From Pseudophaeomoniella oleicola (taxonomy: Eukaryota > Ascomycota > Eurotiomycetes > Phaeomoniellales > Phaeomoniellaceae): a stretch of 64,000 bases of DNA. Below the pieces are notes generated by a model. It did not search any database. It was given only the letters and a program-made list of their open reading frames with translations, and was not told the origin of the DNA. This document shows, one piece after another, positions 44,595 through 56,070 of this stretch (its first letter is position 1; each line of letters begins with the position of its first letter). The position numbers and the translations under genes are program-made. The DNA lies in the NCBI GenBank assembly GCA_003868215.1, contig QWDQ01000001.1, forward strand, positions 1,116,001 through 1,180,000. Direction: 5' to 3'.

Positions 44595-46879
44595 GGACAT
44601 GTCCTCTGCTAACAAAGGGGGCAGCAGCCTTTGCCATAACCAGGTTGAACTGTTAGAAGAAGTGGCAGAAAAGGCCCCAATTCAAGCTTACATATACCTT
44701 GTTTCGGTGAGCGGTGTATTGTTGGTACTCTAATCAGATCACGTCTCAACGGTCTAAGAAGTCTCTAAGAGCCTCCGATAGTTCTCACCACGGCTGTGAT
44801 ACTTCCCGACATCAAGCACGCCTTTCATTTTTGGTGCGGAGGCGGGTCGAGCGGGAAGTATGAGGTGTAGGCTTTTTCGTCTTCGGAGCGTACGATGCTG
44901 CAGTGGGCTTCTATATGCTAAGAGACTTCCGTTGGAGTCAGACATAATTCTCGACTATGCTGGGTTTATAATTCATTCTCTTCTCAGACGACCTAGTCGA
45001 TGGCGAGCCCTATCACATTGGTGATTCCATGCGGCTGAAGGCTGGCTATGTCACGTTTGGCTGCGATTGCGGGATTGTGGATCGTGGATCCAACCCGCTT
45101 CATATTCGGCAGAGGTCACAAGTTGGATCACAAATTGGGTACATGGAGGACTCAACCGATGCCATACAGGCAGAGTCTAGATGTGACCTTTTTCCTTCAG
45201 TACACTGTCCTGTCCTGCCCTGTCCTGTACCGGAGCTGTTCTGTGCTCAGTTCGTCTATCTAACCTTTAGGTAGCGAGGGAGGTACCTCCCCTAGACTCT
45301 AGTTGACTCCACCAAACCCTAAAGTCACCATACTTTCTGTTATGTTACGCCTAGATAATTACCTTATTACCTGCGCACCGCTCGCTGGGCACTGGGCAGG
45401 CAAGGTTGAGTTCACGATACAAGAGCATGCACTTAGCTACAGCACCTAAAGTACCTAAAGTACCCTAGGGAAGGGTATTGTCCCATTGTCCACACCTCCA
45501 GTAAGGAGACGTGACGAAATCCCCCTTGCCTAAGATGCCTTAGCCCAACCCAGGCCTCACTTAATTATAAGAATGACCGAGGAAGATTTATTTAGGTAGG
45601 CCTTGCCTAATCCACCCGTTGCGCAGTATTGTATATTCGGGTACATCACGGTACATTGTCAGCAATACCTAGGTACAGATACCTACATTACCGGGGGAAG
45701 TACTGTATCTTAGGTCCCTCAAAGGTGAGGTGATGCTATAGTCTACGGATCCCTATAGATACCTAGTACTCATTCATTCTTTTCAATTGACTGCCGGCAA
45801 CCTCATCTCGTTACTCTATTATAACCAAAGGAAAGGCCTCGGCGAGATTGGGACAAGTGAACGAGTCAGACATCAGCTGGTTTGATCCCCCGATCACTCA
45901 CTCACCCATCGGCAGACCCTGGATTTGCACACACCACAGGAAATCATCCGACTCCCATCAGCAGATTTCTCATTTCCTGTTCGCCAGCATTCTCGGTTTG
46001 CTTCAAGACATCTGTCAAATCTGTCGAATTCCGTTTGTTACGTATATCTGATCTGATCTGATCTGATCTGATCCGATCTGATTCCAAGTGACCTTGATCA
46101 TTTAGATCCTCGAACGTTCGTACTCCAAAGCAAAATCCCTCGACCTCCGCAATTATCATTTAGCAAAAGCCCCATTTTCCGAATTATCATACTACGAAGT
46201 ACAACCATTACGCCTACTGCCCCATCCCAATCGCCCGCAGAAAGGCTATTCAAAAGCATAGTTCATTCAGTCACCACACACCACATCATTGAATTTGTCT
46301 AGACCTCAAGACCTCTAGACCTCAAGACCAGATCCCCCGTGCATCAGTCATTGCATCTTTGCCTTGACCAGGTCAGATACCCATGCATCACCATCCCGTA
46401 TAGCATATAGACTTGGTCGTGGTTTCTCTCCACCCTTGTTCTTCTCCAGCAAGCGCCACAAGCTCTCCGACAAGGGCTTCTTCCCATCTTTCCAGTAGAG
46501 AGAAGAATGACAGGCGTTGAAAGGCCTCAAGATGGTAAGGACACTTCTGATCTCCGCCGTCGGCCCTCTGGCACCTGATGGACTGCAAGGAGCGCAGGCG
46601 GCTGAGGCCCGCATTCCACACAATGGGACGCGTGTTGGGTCTGCGGCCCGCTGGGAAATTGCTTCGGTGATGGATATGGGCATGTGGCGGCAGCTCTCTC
46701 TGGAGAGTTATTCATGAGTTATGCTAATTTGCGGCTCAATTACAGGCTACAACAGCTCTGTCTTCCTGTCGCCAAACGGTTCGACCTCCGATGTTTCAGA
46801 AATTGGGTTACAATTACCGAAAAACAGAAGTACTGGAAACCTCTTATCGACAGACAGGATGGATCGAAGCATCCCGAAG
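44595..46879. other. 2.3 kb gene-poor region, promoter of PAS kinase
   Basis: No frame with protein character longer than about 110 codons. Holds the TBC gene's 3'UTR, a dense block of TACCT/CCTAGG words at 45260-45770, a (CTGAT)7 repeat at 46048-46082, a short repeat of gacctcaagacctctagacc at about 46303-46330, and the PAS kinase leader. A minus-strand 111-codon frame at 46348-46683 was judged insufficient. Confidence 0.5.
46048..46082. repeat. (CTGAT)7 pentanucleotide tandem repeat
   Basis: Seven head-to-tail CTGAT units, the sixth carrying one change (CCGAT). Lies about 0.8 kb upstream of the PAS kinase start. Confidence 0.9.
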
Positions 46880-49800
46880 ATGAGGTTCTCCTTTGATGCT
46901 GGGACAACCTCCCAACTAGAGCCACTCCCTAGGTGGGTGTCAGACTTGGCAGTGTGATCGTGAAAGCGGAATTTACTCATATCATTCCTCCTATAGGTCT
47001 CCCATTCACGATCATGACCATGGACTCGGTCCATCTGGTCTCCGCCGTATACGACGTCAGGCGCCTCCCTCTCGCATATCGACTGTTCCCTCCTCTACCC
47101 ATTCTTCCTTCTCCGGCCCTTCAGGTCCCCTTACCGGTCCCTATCTGCTTCCAAAGTCGTCGTCTTCACGGTCTATCTCAGCCCAGCTTCCTGCTGGCCC
47201 ATCCTCGCCTGGCATGGAAGACCTGCAGAGGTTCCCAACCGAATCATTACATTCGTTCTCTTTCGCGCATTCATCAGAAGATTATCTACACAGTCGACAA
47301 GAGATTTTGAGAAAATCCATAGATTTCATGAGAGATAAGTTGGGATGGGCGGCCAGTAGTCCTGGTATTGCGACTGCGCAGGCACGTGTCAGTGGCGACG
47401 CCGAACTGCAAAGCATGATGGATCTGCTGAAAAGAGCCAACGTTCTGGGGGACGAGATCCCTCAGGGTGATAACCCTGCACGAGGCCCGTCAACGGGACC
47501 TGCCGATGTTGACGGTGGCAATATCTTTGAAAAGAGCTTCAAGCAGCCAACACCAAGGGTAGTTGATCAAGCGTCGCTGACGGAAGAGCCAGACGAGCCA
47601 GAACAAACGGATGACATGCAAAACCTCAGTCCAACTGCCACACTGTCAGATAGTGGGAGTCCGAGGAGCCCGATGTCCGCGCCAACTTCACGGAGGACGA
47701 GTTTAAAGCGAACCTATACCGATTTAAACTCCATGTCGTTACAGGTAAAGCTCATGGAAGCATTGGCTCAACCTTATTCCACGACCGATCCTGCTTCGCT
47801 TGGGCCATTGTCCCCTCCCCACTTTCCCAAAGTTCATTCGAAGCCATCACCCGTGCCACCAGGGGTTAAACCTACGGGGCACTCTCATCATTCCAAGTGG
47901 GCGCCTGCTGCCCAAGCGGTGTTCAGGACAGATTCCAAACCGCCTTGGACGATAGTAGCGGCCAATGATCTCGCGTGCCTCATCTTCGGTGTTACTCAAA
48001 GCGAAGTCCGAAAACTTGGTATCCTCGAAGTAGTGCAAGAGGAACGACGCCAATGGCTTGAAGGGAAACTCCGTGGCCCAGGAGCAGACGACCAACGGCG
48101 AGCTTCGCAAGCGAAAATTTATGCCAATGATAGTTCCCCATCTTCCAACAAATTATCCGGCATGAGAGGCGGTATTACTGCCCAATTACTAAGCAAAACG
48201 CCATCCCGAGAGAAAGGACCTCGAAGAGCGCAAACGGATGACGGAGTTGGCGGGTATTACAAACCCAAGACGCCGAAGAACCACCCGGTAACCAAGTCGA
48301 GAGGAGTGTTGCTGTGCGGCGATGTAGTTCCCATACAGAAAAGGAACGGCCATACTGGATCTGCGAGTTTCTGGGTGATGGAAAAGAAAGGCGGTTTGAT
48401 ATGGGTCTTAGAGGAGATCACAGAGAACATTGCGAACCTCAAGATTGACCAAGCCGGCAACGTATTGAGCGCATCAGGGGATATTCAACATATATGGGGC
48501 CATGAGACCATAAAACCAGGGACATCTTTTCATCGACTGGTGCCTAAAATACCAGAAGAATGTAAAGGACGCGTTAGCGACGATACATTCTCTTTGGTTT
48601 CAAGGATAAAGTACTTTACAGCATATACCTCTCGAGGCATCAATATTCCTATCACCGTCACATCTACAACCGGACCACGTGACCTCCGAGTTTCGAGCTT
48701 TCCGCATATAGCTGGCGTTATGGTGCTCTCGCCGTCGACTCTCCAAATCACAAGCTCGAACCCCGTCTTTTCGTCTGCATTGTTCGGCTACGAACAGCCT
48801 AACGGTGTAACAATTACGGATCTCATCCCCGAGTTTGACGACTTTCTACGTATACTCACAGAGGAAGACAATGTTCGCCTTGTTGATGGCATTGTCATTC
48901 CGGAGCACAGTTTCCGACGAGCGCGGGCATTGCTCGCCTTGCGGGAAGGCAAGGTCAACGCAGCTAGTATCTTTTTGCATCCCAGCGGTCTCCCAGCCAC
49001 GCATCGTGATGGCTCTGAACTCAGAGTAGACATTCAGATGCGTGTTGTACGGTCAGAGTCCGTGTTTCCAGGATCAGAAGAAGCAATTGAGGAACAGGAT
49101 GAAGAGAACCCAGACAATGTCGTCTCCGAGGTCGTCTATGCACTATGGATCACATACTCCAGACATTTACATTCGAGTGGTATGACCGCACAAAGACCAG
49201 GCCATCTGATCACCTCTGGGTCCTCAAGTCCGCATCAGCCTTCACCTGGCCAGACAAGGAATGCGCCGTCTCCGGAACCTGGAATGTCGGCATCATCCAG
49301 GTTCGACGAAGTGTCACCTGTCTCGCTGTTGACACAGCAGCTTCGTGAAGCCACAGCGGAACCTATAACCGATGAACCTTTAGAGCACCCACCTCCAAAT
49401 ATGGTTTCCAGCAGCAAGGAGCCAGGAAAGAAGAAGACAATAAACGATTTCATCATTCTTGAGGACATGGGTCAGGGTGCGTATGGTCAGGTTAAACTCG
49501 GACGATATAAAAAGAACGGATCACCCAAAATGGTATTGAAGTATGTTACAAAGCGTCGTATTTTGGTTGATACCTGGACGCGCGACCGTCGACTAGGGAC
49601 GGTACCTCTGGAAATCCATGTATTGGATTTCTTGAGACGTGATGGTATGCGCCACAAGAACATTGTTGAGATGGTTGACTTTTTCGAAGACGATACCAAC
49701 TACTATATCGAGATGATTCCTCATGGCATACCGGGCATGGACTTATTTGATTATATAGAATTGCGAACCAATATGGAGGAAGGCGAGTGCCGCAATATAT

Positions 49801-50396
49801 TTCGACAAGTCGTTGATGCGATACACCACCTACACACCAAAGCGCTGGTCGTCCACAGAGATATCAAGGATGAGAATATTGTTCTCGATGGAGAAGGAAA
49901 GATCAAACTGATCGATTTTGGAAGTGCTGCGTATATCAAGAACGGTCCTTTTGACGTTTTTGTGGGAACAATTGGTAAGCACCTGGCTCTATATGCGATC
50001 TTCACAGGTTACTAAGAATTGCCTCTCGTAGATTACGCAGCTCCGGAAGTCCTTCAGGGCAGACCATACCGTGGTAAAGAGCAAGATGTCTGGGCGCTGG
50101 GCATCCTTCTCTACACTATCGTGTACAAAGAAAATCCTTTTTATAACATCGATGAGATCCTTGACCACCCTCTCCGCATTCCATTTCTACCGTTCTCGAG
50201 GGATGCGTTCGGTGGCAGTGGAGGTACTGGCGTTAGTGGTTCTGACCCGGGGGATGATGGCTTTGATGATGGCTCTGAAGGCTGCATTGATTTGATCCGG
50301 AGAATGTTGGATCGAGATGTTGATGAGAGGATCAGCATTGCTGAAGTGAAAAATCACCCATGGATGACCGAAGATGATTCTGACGATTCTGAATGA
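46880..50396 (+). CDS. psk1: PAS-domain serine/threonine kinase (Psk1/PASK)
   Basis: Three exons, 46880-46932, 46997-49974 and 50032-50396, give 1131 residues. The 53-nt first exon (MRFSFDAGTTSQLEPLP) joins with phase 2 to RSPIHDHDHGLGPSGLRR, extending the protein 90 residues before the first Met of the long exon. A PAS-like region is visible at about 320-380 (DSKPPWTIVAANDLACLIFG) and a second at about 450-500. The kinase domain (about 832-1128) has GQGAYGQVKL, VLKY lysine, HRDIKDEN, DFG in LIDFGSAAY, and the APE variant APEVLQG, formed across the last intron. PAS kinase senses metabolic state and in yeast regulates glucose partitioning, glycogen synthase and Ugp1. The Ser/Pro-rich N-terminus is likely a phosphoregulatory region. 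The insert with GSGGTGVSGSDPGDDG in the C-lobe is unusual. Confidence 0.93.
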
Positions 50397-50453
50397 TTGG
50401 CATGGGAGCGGTTACTCTGACATGTACCATAGATCTGGCATGCAGAATGATGA

Positions 50454-51158
50454 TCAGACCGCTTGACCCAACCACCCTCGGCCGCGCTCATTGCTGATTT
50501 TCCTGGAACGGCTGTTGCTCCTTTCTCGTTGATGATGATGCCCAGCTGTATAGCTTGCTAACCACATTTCCCGCCCACGGCGACTCTTTGCCTCGCTCAC
50601 GCTCATTATGTCATCTTCTTTCCACTTGCTGAACATATCTCTCGCCGATTGCGGTCCGTGGCAGAGAAAAGTTGCCACCATACAGACGAATTTATAGATG
50701 AATACGGAAAGCCTCCAGAACTGGGAGCCGATGTACTGCCACCAGCTTCTTCTATACAGTGCGCGTTCTTTGTGGTCTTCGAACTCAATTTCCTGTCGCC
50801 TCAATTTCAGGATGAAGTGGTGATGCGGATTATCTTCGGTGAAAACAACACCTCGATTTTCAATGTCGAGAGCCTGTGTCAATATTGCCCAGCGCATGTG
50901 TCGGCGCGCCATCTGGCGATCTCTGCGGTATTTGAAACAGTCCCAGAACATGGCAATTACTGCCGTGAGGAGGAGGACGAAAGCAGAGACATAGCCATTA
51001 ACATCACCCACCCCAACATGAGAAAAGTCAAGGTTCCGGACGTTGATGGACATGGTGGCTTGCAGCGGTGCTGAACAAGCTAGTGAGTGCTTTGCGCCAA
51101 TCGTAAGATATAAGCTGGCGAGGGAATCGACCCAGGTCTTAAAGGATAGTATGTCCAA
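50454..51158 (-). CDS. Small predicted membrane protein of unknown function
   Basis: Minus strand, 234 residues from the ATG at 51158, or 199 from MSINVRNLDFSHVG at about 51053. One clear membrane helix, YVSAFVLLLTAVIAMFWDCF, is followed by basic RRDRQMARRH, and a second hydrophobic segment (FWRLSVFIYKFVCMVATFL) lies near 170. The C-terminal tail is Arg/Ser-rich (RERSNSRSRK). No family recognised. Frames to the right on the same strand (51226-51543) contain possible membrane segments and could be an upstream exon, but I found no splice pair that keeps the frame. It ends 58 bp from the PAS kinase stop, in convergent orientation. Confidence 0.55.
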   Translation of the reverse strand: MDILSFKTWVDSLASLYLTIGAKHSLACSAPLQATMSINVRNLDFSHVGVGDVNGYVSAFVLLLTAVIAMFWDCFKYRRDRQMARRHMRWAILTQALDIENRGVVFTEDNPHHHFILKLRRQEIEFEDHKERALYRRSWWQYIGSQFWRLSVFIYKFVCMVATFLCHGPQSARDMFSKWKEDDIMSVSEAKSRRGREMWLASYTAGHHHQRERSNSRSRKISNERGRGWLGQAV

Positions 51159-51633
51159 AAGATGAGAGGAAGACCAAGAGACTTTCTGTTGCAGGTGGAA
51201 TCTGGCATGTCGCTCTTTCCTACCGCTACCCCGTGCGAAATCTGGACGTGAGTCTCTTCCCAGAAGGTTGATCTGAGGACTTCATCAATCGTTCTTGAGA
51301 TCTCTCTGCCATGTCGTATTGTAGGATCATCCCGGCGAGAAGAGATGAGCCCATGACAGAGCGGCATATTGATGTGGCAGTCACATTCGAGGTAAAAACC
51401 GGTGAAATGTTGGTGTATGTTCCCTCCGATGGCAGTATAACATCAGCGACACAGATGATGACCACCACCTCGTGAACGGATATAGAGAACGCAAGGTCGG
51501 ACAAAAGCGCGGTGATCAATTTCATGTTGATCAGATATTCCAAACGGAGATGAACGACTTGCTTCTGCTCGTCAGCTTAAGGAGCTCCTCATGTTCTTCT
51601 GGTGGCTTTCATATCTTCGTCAACTGAATACTC
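51159..51633. other. Intergenic region with possible upstream exon of the minus-strand gene
   Basis: Between the small membrane protein (-) and the DUF1989 gene (+). Open minus-strand frames with hydrophobic stretches occur here, but no consistent join was found. Confidence 0.35.
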
Positions 51634-52230
51634 ATGGCTGACGGCAAAATTCTCCCAGCCTGTTCAGGCCTCGCAATCACACTGAAGAGTGGGCAGACAA
51701 TAAAGATCATCAACACTCATGGAAAACAGGTCATCGATACCTTTGCGTTCTCTTTCAATGACTCTGACGAATTTATGTCGATGTCTCATACGAGAGCCTT
51801 GTGCTCTCGTTTGATTCCTGCTATTGGACAGAGTTTTGTGAGCAACCGTCGTCAGCCAATGCTCAGATTCGCCGAGGATACTTCACCTGGCATTCATGAC
51901 AGTCTCATTGCTGCTTGTGATGTCCATCGGTATCATCAGCTCGGCGCAGAAGGCTACCATGCCAATTGCAGCGACAACCTACGCAGCGCAATAGCAGCTG
52001 CAGGATATGACTGGGCCCCCCCACACACTCCGGAACCTTTGAATCTCTTCATGAACATCCCAGTACATGGCGATGGCAAGCTCATCTTTGAAGCGCCGAA
52101 AAGTCAACCAGGCGATTATGTGAAGCTTCAGGCAGAGAAAGATGTGATCATTGTCATCAGTGCCTGTCCTATGGATTTGAATGATGTCAACGGCGGAAAG
52201 CCTATGGACGCGCACTATGTGATTGAATAG
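51634..52230 (+). CDS. DUF1989 (urea carboxylase-associated) family protein
   Basis: Intronless, 198 residues, full length for the family. The opening (GLAITLKSGQTIKIINTHGKQVIDTFAF) and the blocks MSMSHTRALCSRLIPAIGQSFVSNRRQPML, DVHRYHQLGAEGYHANC and PLNLFMNIPVHGDGKL are the DUF1989 pattern. The conserved CDVxRY-like and HxxC residues are kept. Bacterial members sit beside urea carboxylase or guanidine-degradation genes and have been linked to carboxyguanidine deimination; fungal copies are solo genes of unknown role. No urea or guanidine gene is nearby here, so a function cannot be assigned from context. Confidence 0.9.
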   Translation: MADGKILPACSGLAITLKSGQTIKIINTHGKQVIDTFAFSFNDSDEFMSMSHTRALCSRLIPAIGQSFVSNRRQPMLRFAEDTSPGIHDSLIAACDVHRYHQLGAEGYHANCSDNLRSAIAAAGYDWAPPHTPEPLNLFMNIPVHGDGKLIFEAPKSQPGDYVKLQAEKDVIIVISACPMDLNDVNGGKPMDAHYVIE

Positions 52231-53246
52231 GTGGACTCCGGGGCCATATCGCAAAACAGGACAAACAACCACGGGTACAGAAAGGGTGTCAATGGGGCTG
52301 CTGCAAGTTACGGACAGCGAGGATGGCACTGACGGAAGGCTATATTAAGGGCATCCACCAGCTCGTGTCCATTTAGAAGACGGCCATCACCAGGCTATAT
52401 TATCTGCAGATGGGTAGAAGGTTATCCATATAGTGATATCACAAGTTATCAACTGGGGAGAGTTGCTGGTCATGTTCAGGCAAGGCAGCTACTGGTCTAT
52501 ATAACCACCCTTTATGCCTACCTATCCAGATGCATACATCTGGGAATACCTAGATGAATATTCGTGTAGGTATTATCACTCTATTTACTCTACTTCAACT
52601 GCCTTGACTATTTTGACTACCTTGACTACCTTGACTACCTTGACTACCTTGACTACTTCGCAGATGACATGAAGGATTCGTGGTTAGTAAGCAGACCGTC
52701 ACGGGACCTGGGAACTGGGACCTGACACGTGAACCCAAAAGGGAAAGGTGTAATCGACAAATGATGTGCGTCCGTGTGTCTTGTGTGTCTTAGTGTCGAG
52801 GTGGTGTCGCTGCCCCTAATTTATCTTGATTTCTTGCTCGCATGTCATAACTCGTCCTGTTCATAAACAGACAAGATGCGATACTCTTCTCTTTACTTGG
52901 TCTTGCGACAAGTCTTCTGCTAATGCCTGCGTGCCTGTATATGCGACATTAACCACCGCCTCTTTTTCTACTCTTTGGGACAATTACGATCTTCGTTTAT
53001 CACCTCTTGTATTCACCTAATACCACTTCCTCTTCATTCTTACGTTCGCGCTATACAGCTGCCATAATTCACCCTCACCACGACCCCTCGAATCCTCCTT
53101 CGTCATCTTCCACGTCCATTCAGCCATCGAGGCAAAGTCATCTCTGAATATCCCTCTGGATATATATTCCGACATCAGGGAATGGCATCGCGGTGACCTC
53201 TTCGCACTTTCGTGGTTAGATTTGTCAGTTACTGCTTCTGACAGCG
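52231..53246. other. 1 kb intergenic region, Erf2 promoter
   Basis: Contains a 9-bp tandem repeat (cttgactac) at about 52603-52665, then a CT-rich leader up to the Erf2 start. No gene supported. Confidence 0.55.
52603..52665. repeat. 9-bp tandem repeat (CTTGACTAC)
   Basis: Five perfect units at 52621-52665, preceded by two diverged units. Located about 0.6 kb upstream of the Erf2 gene and 0.4 kb downstream of the DUF1989 gene. Confidence 0.85.
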
Positions 53247-55170
53247 ATGGCTGCGCCACGACCTACAACGGCGAATAGCGCACTTTCTTCAGCAATCTCA
53301 GAAGAAGGTGAGCGTTCGACACCACCATCCGGGATTGGATATTCTCACCCAGATACCGCGCCTGCTCCGGAAAGTCGTCGTGGACCTCTACCGCCCACGA
53401 GCTATCCTATGTCGACCTCCAATGCCAGCCGCCCTCAAAGCTCAGCAAGTCGGGCCAGCAGAAGCCATGTTCCTTCCCTCACATCTCACGCCTTCTTTCG
53501 CCCTATGACGTCTCAACAAGCCCAGCGGCAGAGAGGTGCGAGGCCGAGCACTGGACGAACGGCATTCTCTTCATTCACCGCAGATGAAAATCAGAGCGTT
53601 GCAACAGATAATCGTCTCAGCATGTCCACAGGGCCCCAGGGTCCCTACGTACACCAAGAGGAATCAGAAACACAGCCACCTCCATCTAGAGGGACAGAAT
53701 ACACCGACCCAGTCTTGCCAGACCGCACAACGAACGCCAGTCCAACAGTAGATACTACCATTCGCAGCCTCGGAGAGAGCGTTCGCCTTCTAAAGGATCG
53801 TGGTGGGCACAAAAGCCGGCCTCAGAACCTGCACCTAGGCAACAACCTCAACAATGGGAAGCCAAACGAGCGTCCTCAGAGGTCGCCTATTGGTTCTTTC
53901 CGGTCAAACTTCAGTCTAGGCACCAAGAGACATTCCGTGATGGAGGAGGGCCACCAGCATCTCTCCTCGACTGCTTCGTCCCTAAGGTTCGATATGAGAA
54001 AGTATCCCGCGAAGCCTATACCTCGTCCAGATCTTGGAAGGAATTACGAATATTTCGAAGGGAATACCGTATTTTTCTGGGGTGGTCGACTGCAGAATGC
54101 CCGCGATCGCCCAGTGAATATTGCAACTGGGCTCCTTGTTATCTTACCTGCAATCCTTTTCTTTGTCTTCTCGTAAGCACTCGCGTCCAGCGTTGACGAT
54201 GACTTACTGACTCTACTCAGTGCGCCCTGGTTGTGGCATAATGTTTCTCCCGCGATACCCATCATCTTCGCCTACTTATTTTACATATGTATATCGTCTT
54301 TTTTTCATGCTTCTCTTGTTGATCCGGGAGTGAGTTAAACCGTCTCCATGTACATTGTGCCAACGCTGACACGTCCAGATTTTCCCAAGAAATTTACATC
54401 CTTTCCCCCCGACAGACCCCGGCGAAGATCCACTTACCTTGGGCCCTCCGCAAAATGACTGGGTGATGGTGAAATTGGCGACCTCTGACACAGCCGCCAT
54501 GGACGTACCTGTCAAATATTGCAAGACATGCAACATCTGGAGACCACCGCGATGTTATCACTGCAGAGTCTGCGACAGCTGTGTGGAGACGCTGGATCAT
54601 CATTGTGTGTGGCTCAACAACTGCGTTGGCCGTCGCAATTATCGATACTTTTTCACCTTCGTCAGTTCTGCTACTATCCTCTCATTCTATTTGATTGGTG
54701 CGAGCATCGGCCACGTCGTCGCATACCAGTCTCAACAAGGCATTAGCTTCGCTTCAGCAGTAGATCATTGGCGCGTCCCATTTGCGATGTTCATATACGG
54801 CGTCCTTGCTTTTCCCTATCCAGGCTCTCTCTGGGTTTACCACCTTTTCCTGACCGGTAAAGGAGAGACGACAAGAGAATACCTGAATTCGCACAAGTTT
54901 GCCAAAGCTGATCGGCATTTGCCGTTTACGCAGGGCAATTTCATCAAGAACTGGTTGGCCGTCCTTGCACGCCCGAGGCCACCAACCTACCTCCATTTCA
55001 AACGGAAGTATGAGGAAGGTGACCAGCGATTCGGTCAGCGGAGGGGAAAGAGGCAAGCTCCATTGGTCGAAGAAGCTCAAGGAGGGGGGATGGAAATGAA
55101 ACCAATGGAAGGTCTACCTCGATTTGAAGGACCCAGTGGCAGGCCGCAGGTCCCAGCACAGGGCAGATGA
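53247..55170 (+). CDS. erf2: DHHC palmitoyltransferase Erf2
   Basis: Three exons, 53247-54172, 54221-54329 and 54379-55170, give 608 residues. A long disordered N-terminus (about 280 residues) is usual for mould Erf2. Four membrane helices flank the cysteine-rich domain: FWGG...VNIATGLLVILPAILFFVFS, the exon-2 helix (AIPIIFAYLFYICISSFF), then after the CRD TFVSSATILSFYLIGASIG and VPFAMFIYGVLAFP. The CRD reads CKTCNIWRPPRCYHCRVCDSC...LDHHCVWLNNCVG with the catalytic DHHC cysteine, and the TTxE motif follows in GETTREYL. Erf2 with Erf4 palmitoylates Ras proteins at the ER/Golgi. The exon-2 join SAPWLWHN and exon-3 join DPGIFPRN were fixed by phase and by the DPG motif that precedes the CRD in this family. 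Confidence 0.94.
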
Positions 55171-56070
55171 TTAATGTCCGCAACTTCTTTGTTTTTCCCT
55201 TGGCTTGTATTCATTGTACTATACTTCCTGTCCTCGTGTCTCACACGATTCCATATTGCACATGCTCAGCGTTTTGTTTTCCTTTGTATTTCGAGACGCT
55301 ACGAATCACCATAGACGACATACCCTAATTCGATACTTAATATCCTAGCCATATCTCGGGTGGTAACTGCTCGTCTTGGGTTTATTGAGTACTGCGGAGA
55401 GCATCCCCACTGCTCTGAGCAATCATTGCGAGCGAGCATTTCAAATATGCCTGTCAATATCTGATAGGACAGTACGGAATCGTTGGTGGTATCGCCTAAA
55501 CCACCATCCTCGTTGTACTCGACGTCGAGTCACTAGTGTCCCACCTTTCGCATTCACTCCATTGCCACTCTCCCACTTCCTTCGCAATTCAACACCCTAA
55601 TCCGCAACTCAGCAGTAAACCCGTGAGGATTTGGAATACAGCAAGCCTTGGAGGGGTTTAGGAGGGGTTGCATTGGACGCCTTATTACCCTTGAGACAAG
55701 CGAGATATGACTAATCACGCCCTCCGTGTGAAGTGGCTGGCCTCAGGGTGCCGACGCACGCTGTGCAATTGGATGCGCAGAACCGGCTTCCTCCATGACA
55801 AGGCTTGAGATGTCAGGTATCTAAAGGACGTACGAAGCGTCTAGATCGACCACATAACACACCATGGATGGAATGGGGAATCGTGACAAACCATGCATAC
55901 ATCAATCCCTGTCCTTGGCTTATCAGGTCGCACCAGAACATAAGCTGCCCAAGGGAAGAGATGATTTATAAAGCAGAGTGTCAGCTCTCCATGATACTCG
56001 GCATGCCGTTATTTCCTCTCTCTCTACCCTGTTTCATTAAGACATTCGGCTATCGAGAATCAATACCACG
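55171..56070. other. Intergenic region
   Basis: Erf2 3'UTR and promoter of the catalase-like gene. No supported gene. Confidence 0.45.

Noticed and set aside
46348-46683. Minus-strand 111-codon frame in the PAS kinase promoter region
   Set aside because: No family feature, and it lies in the likely leader region of PAS kinase; a chance frame is more likely.
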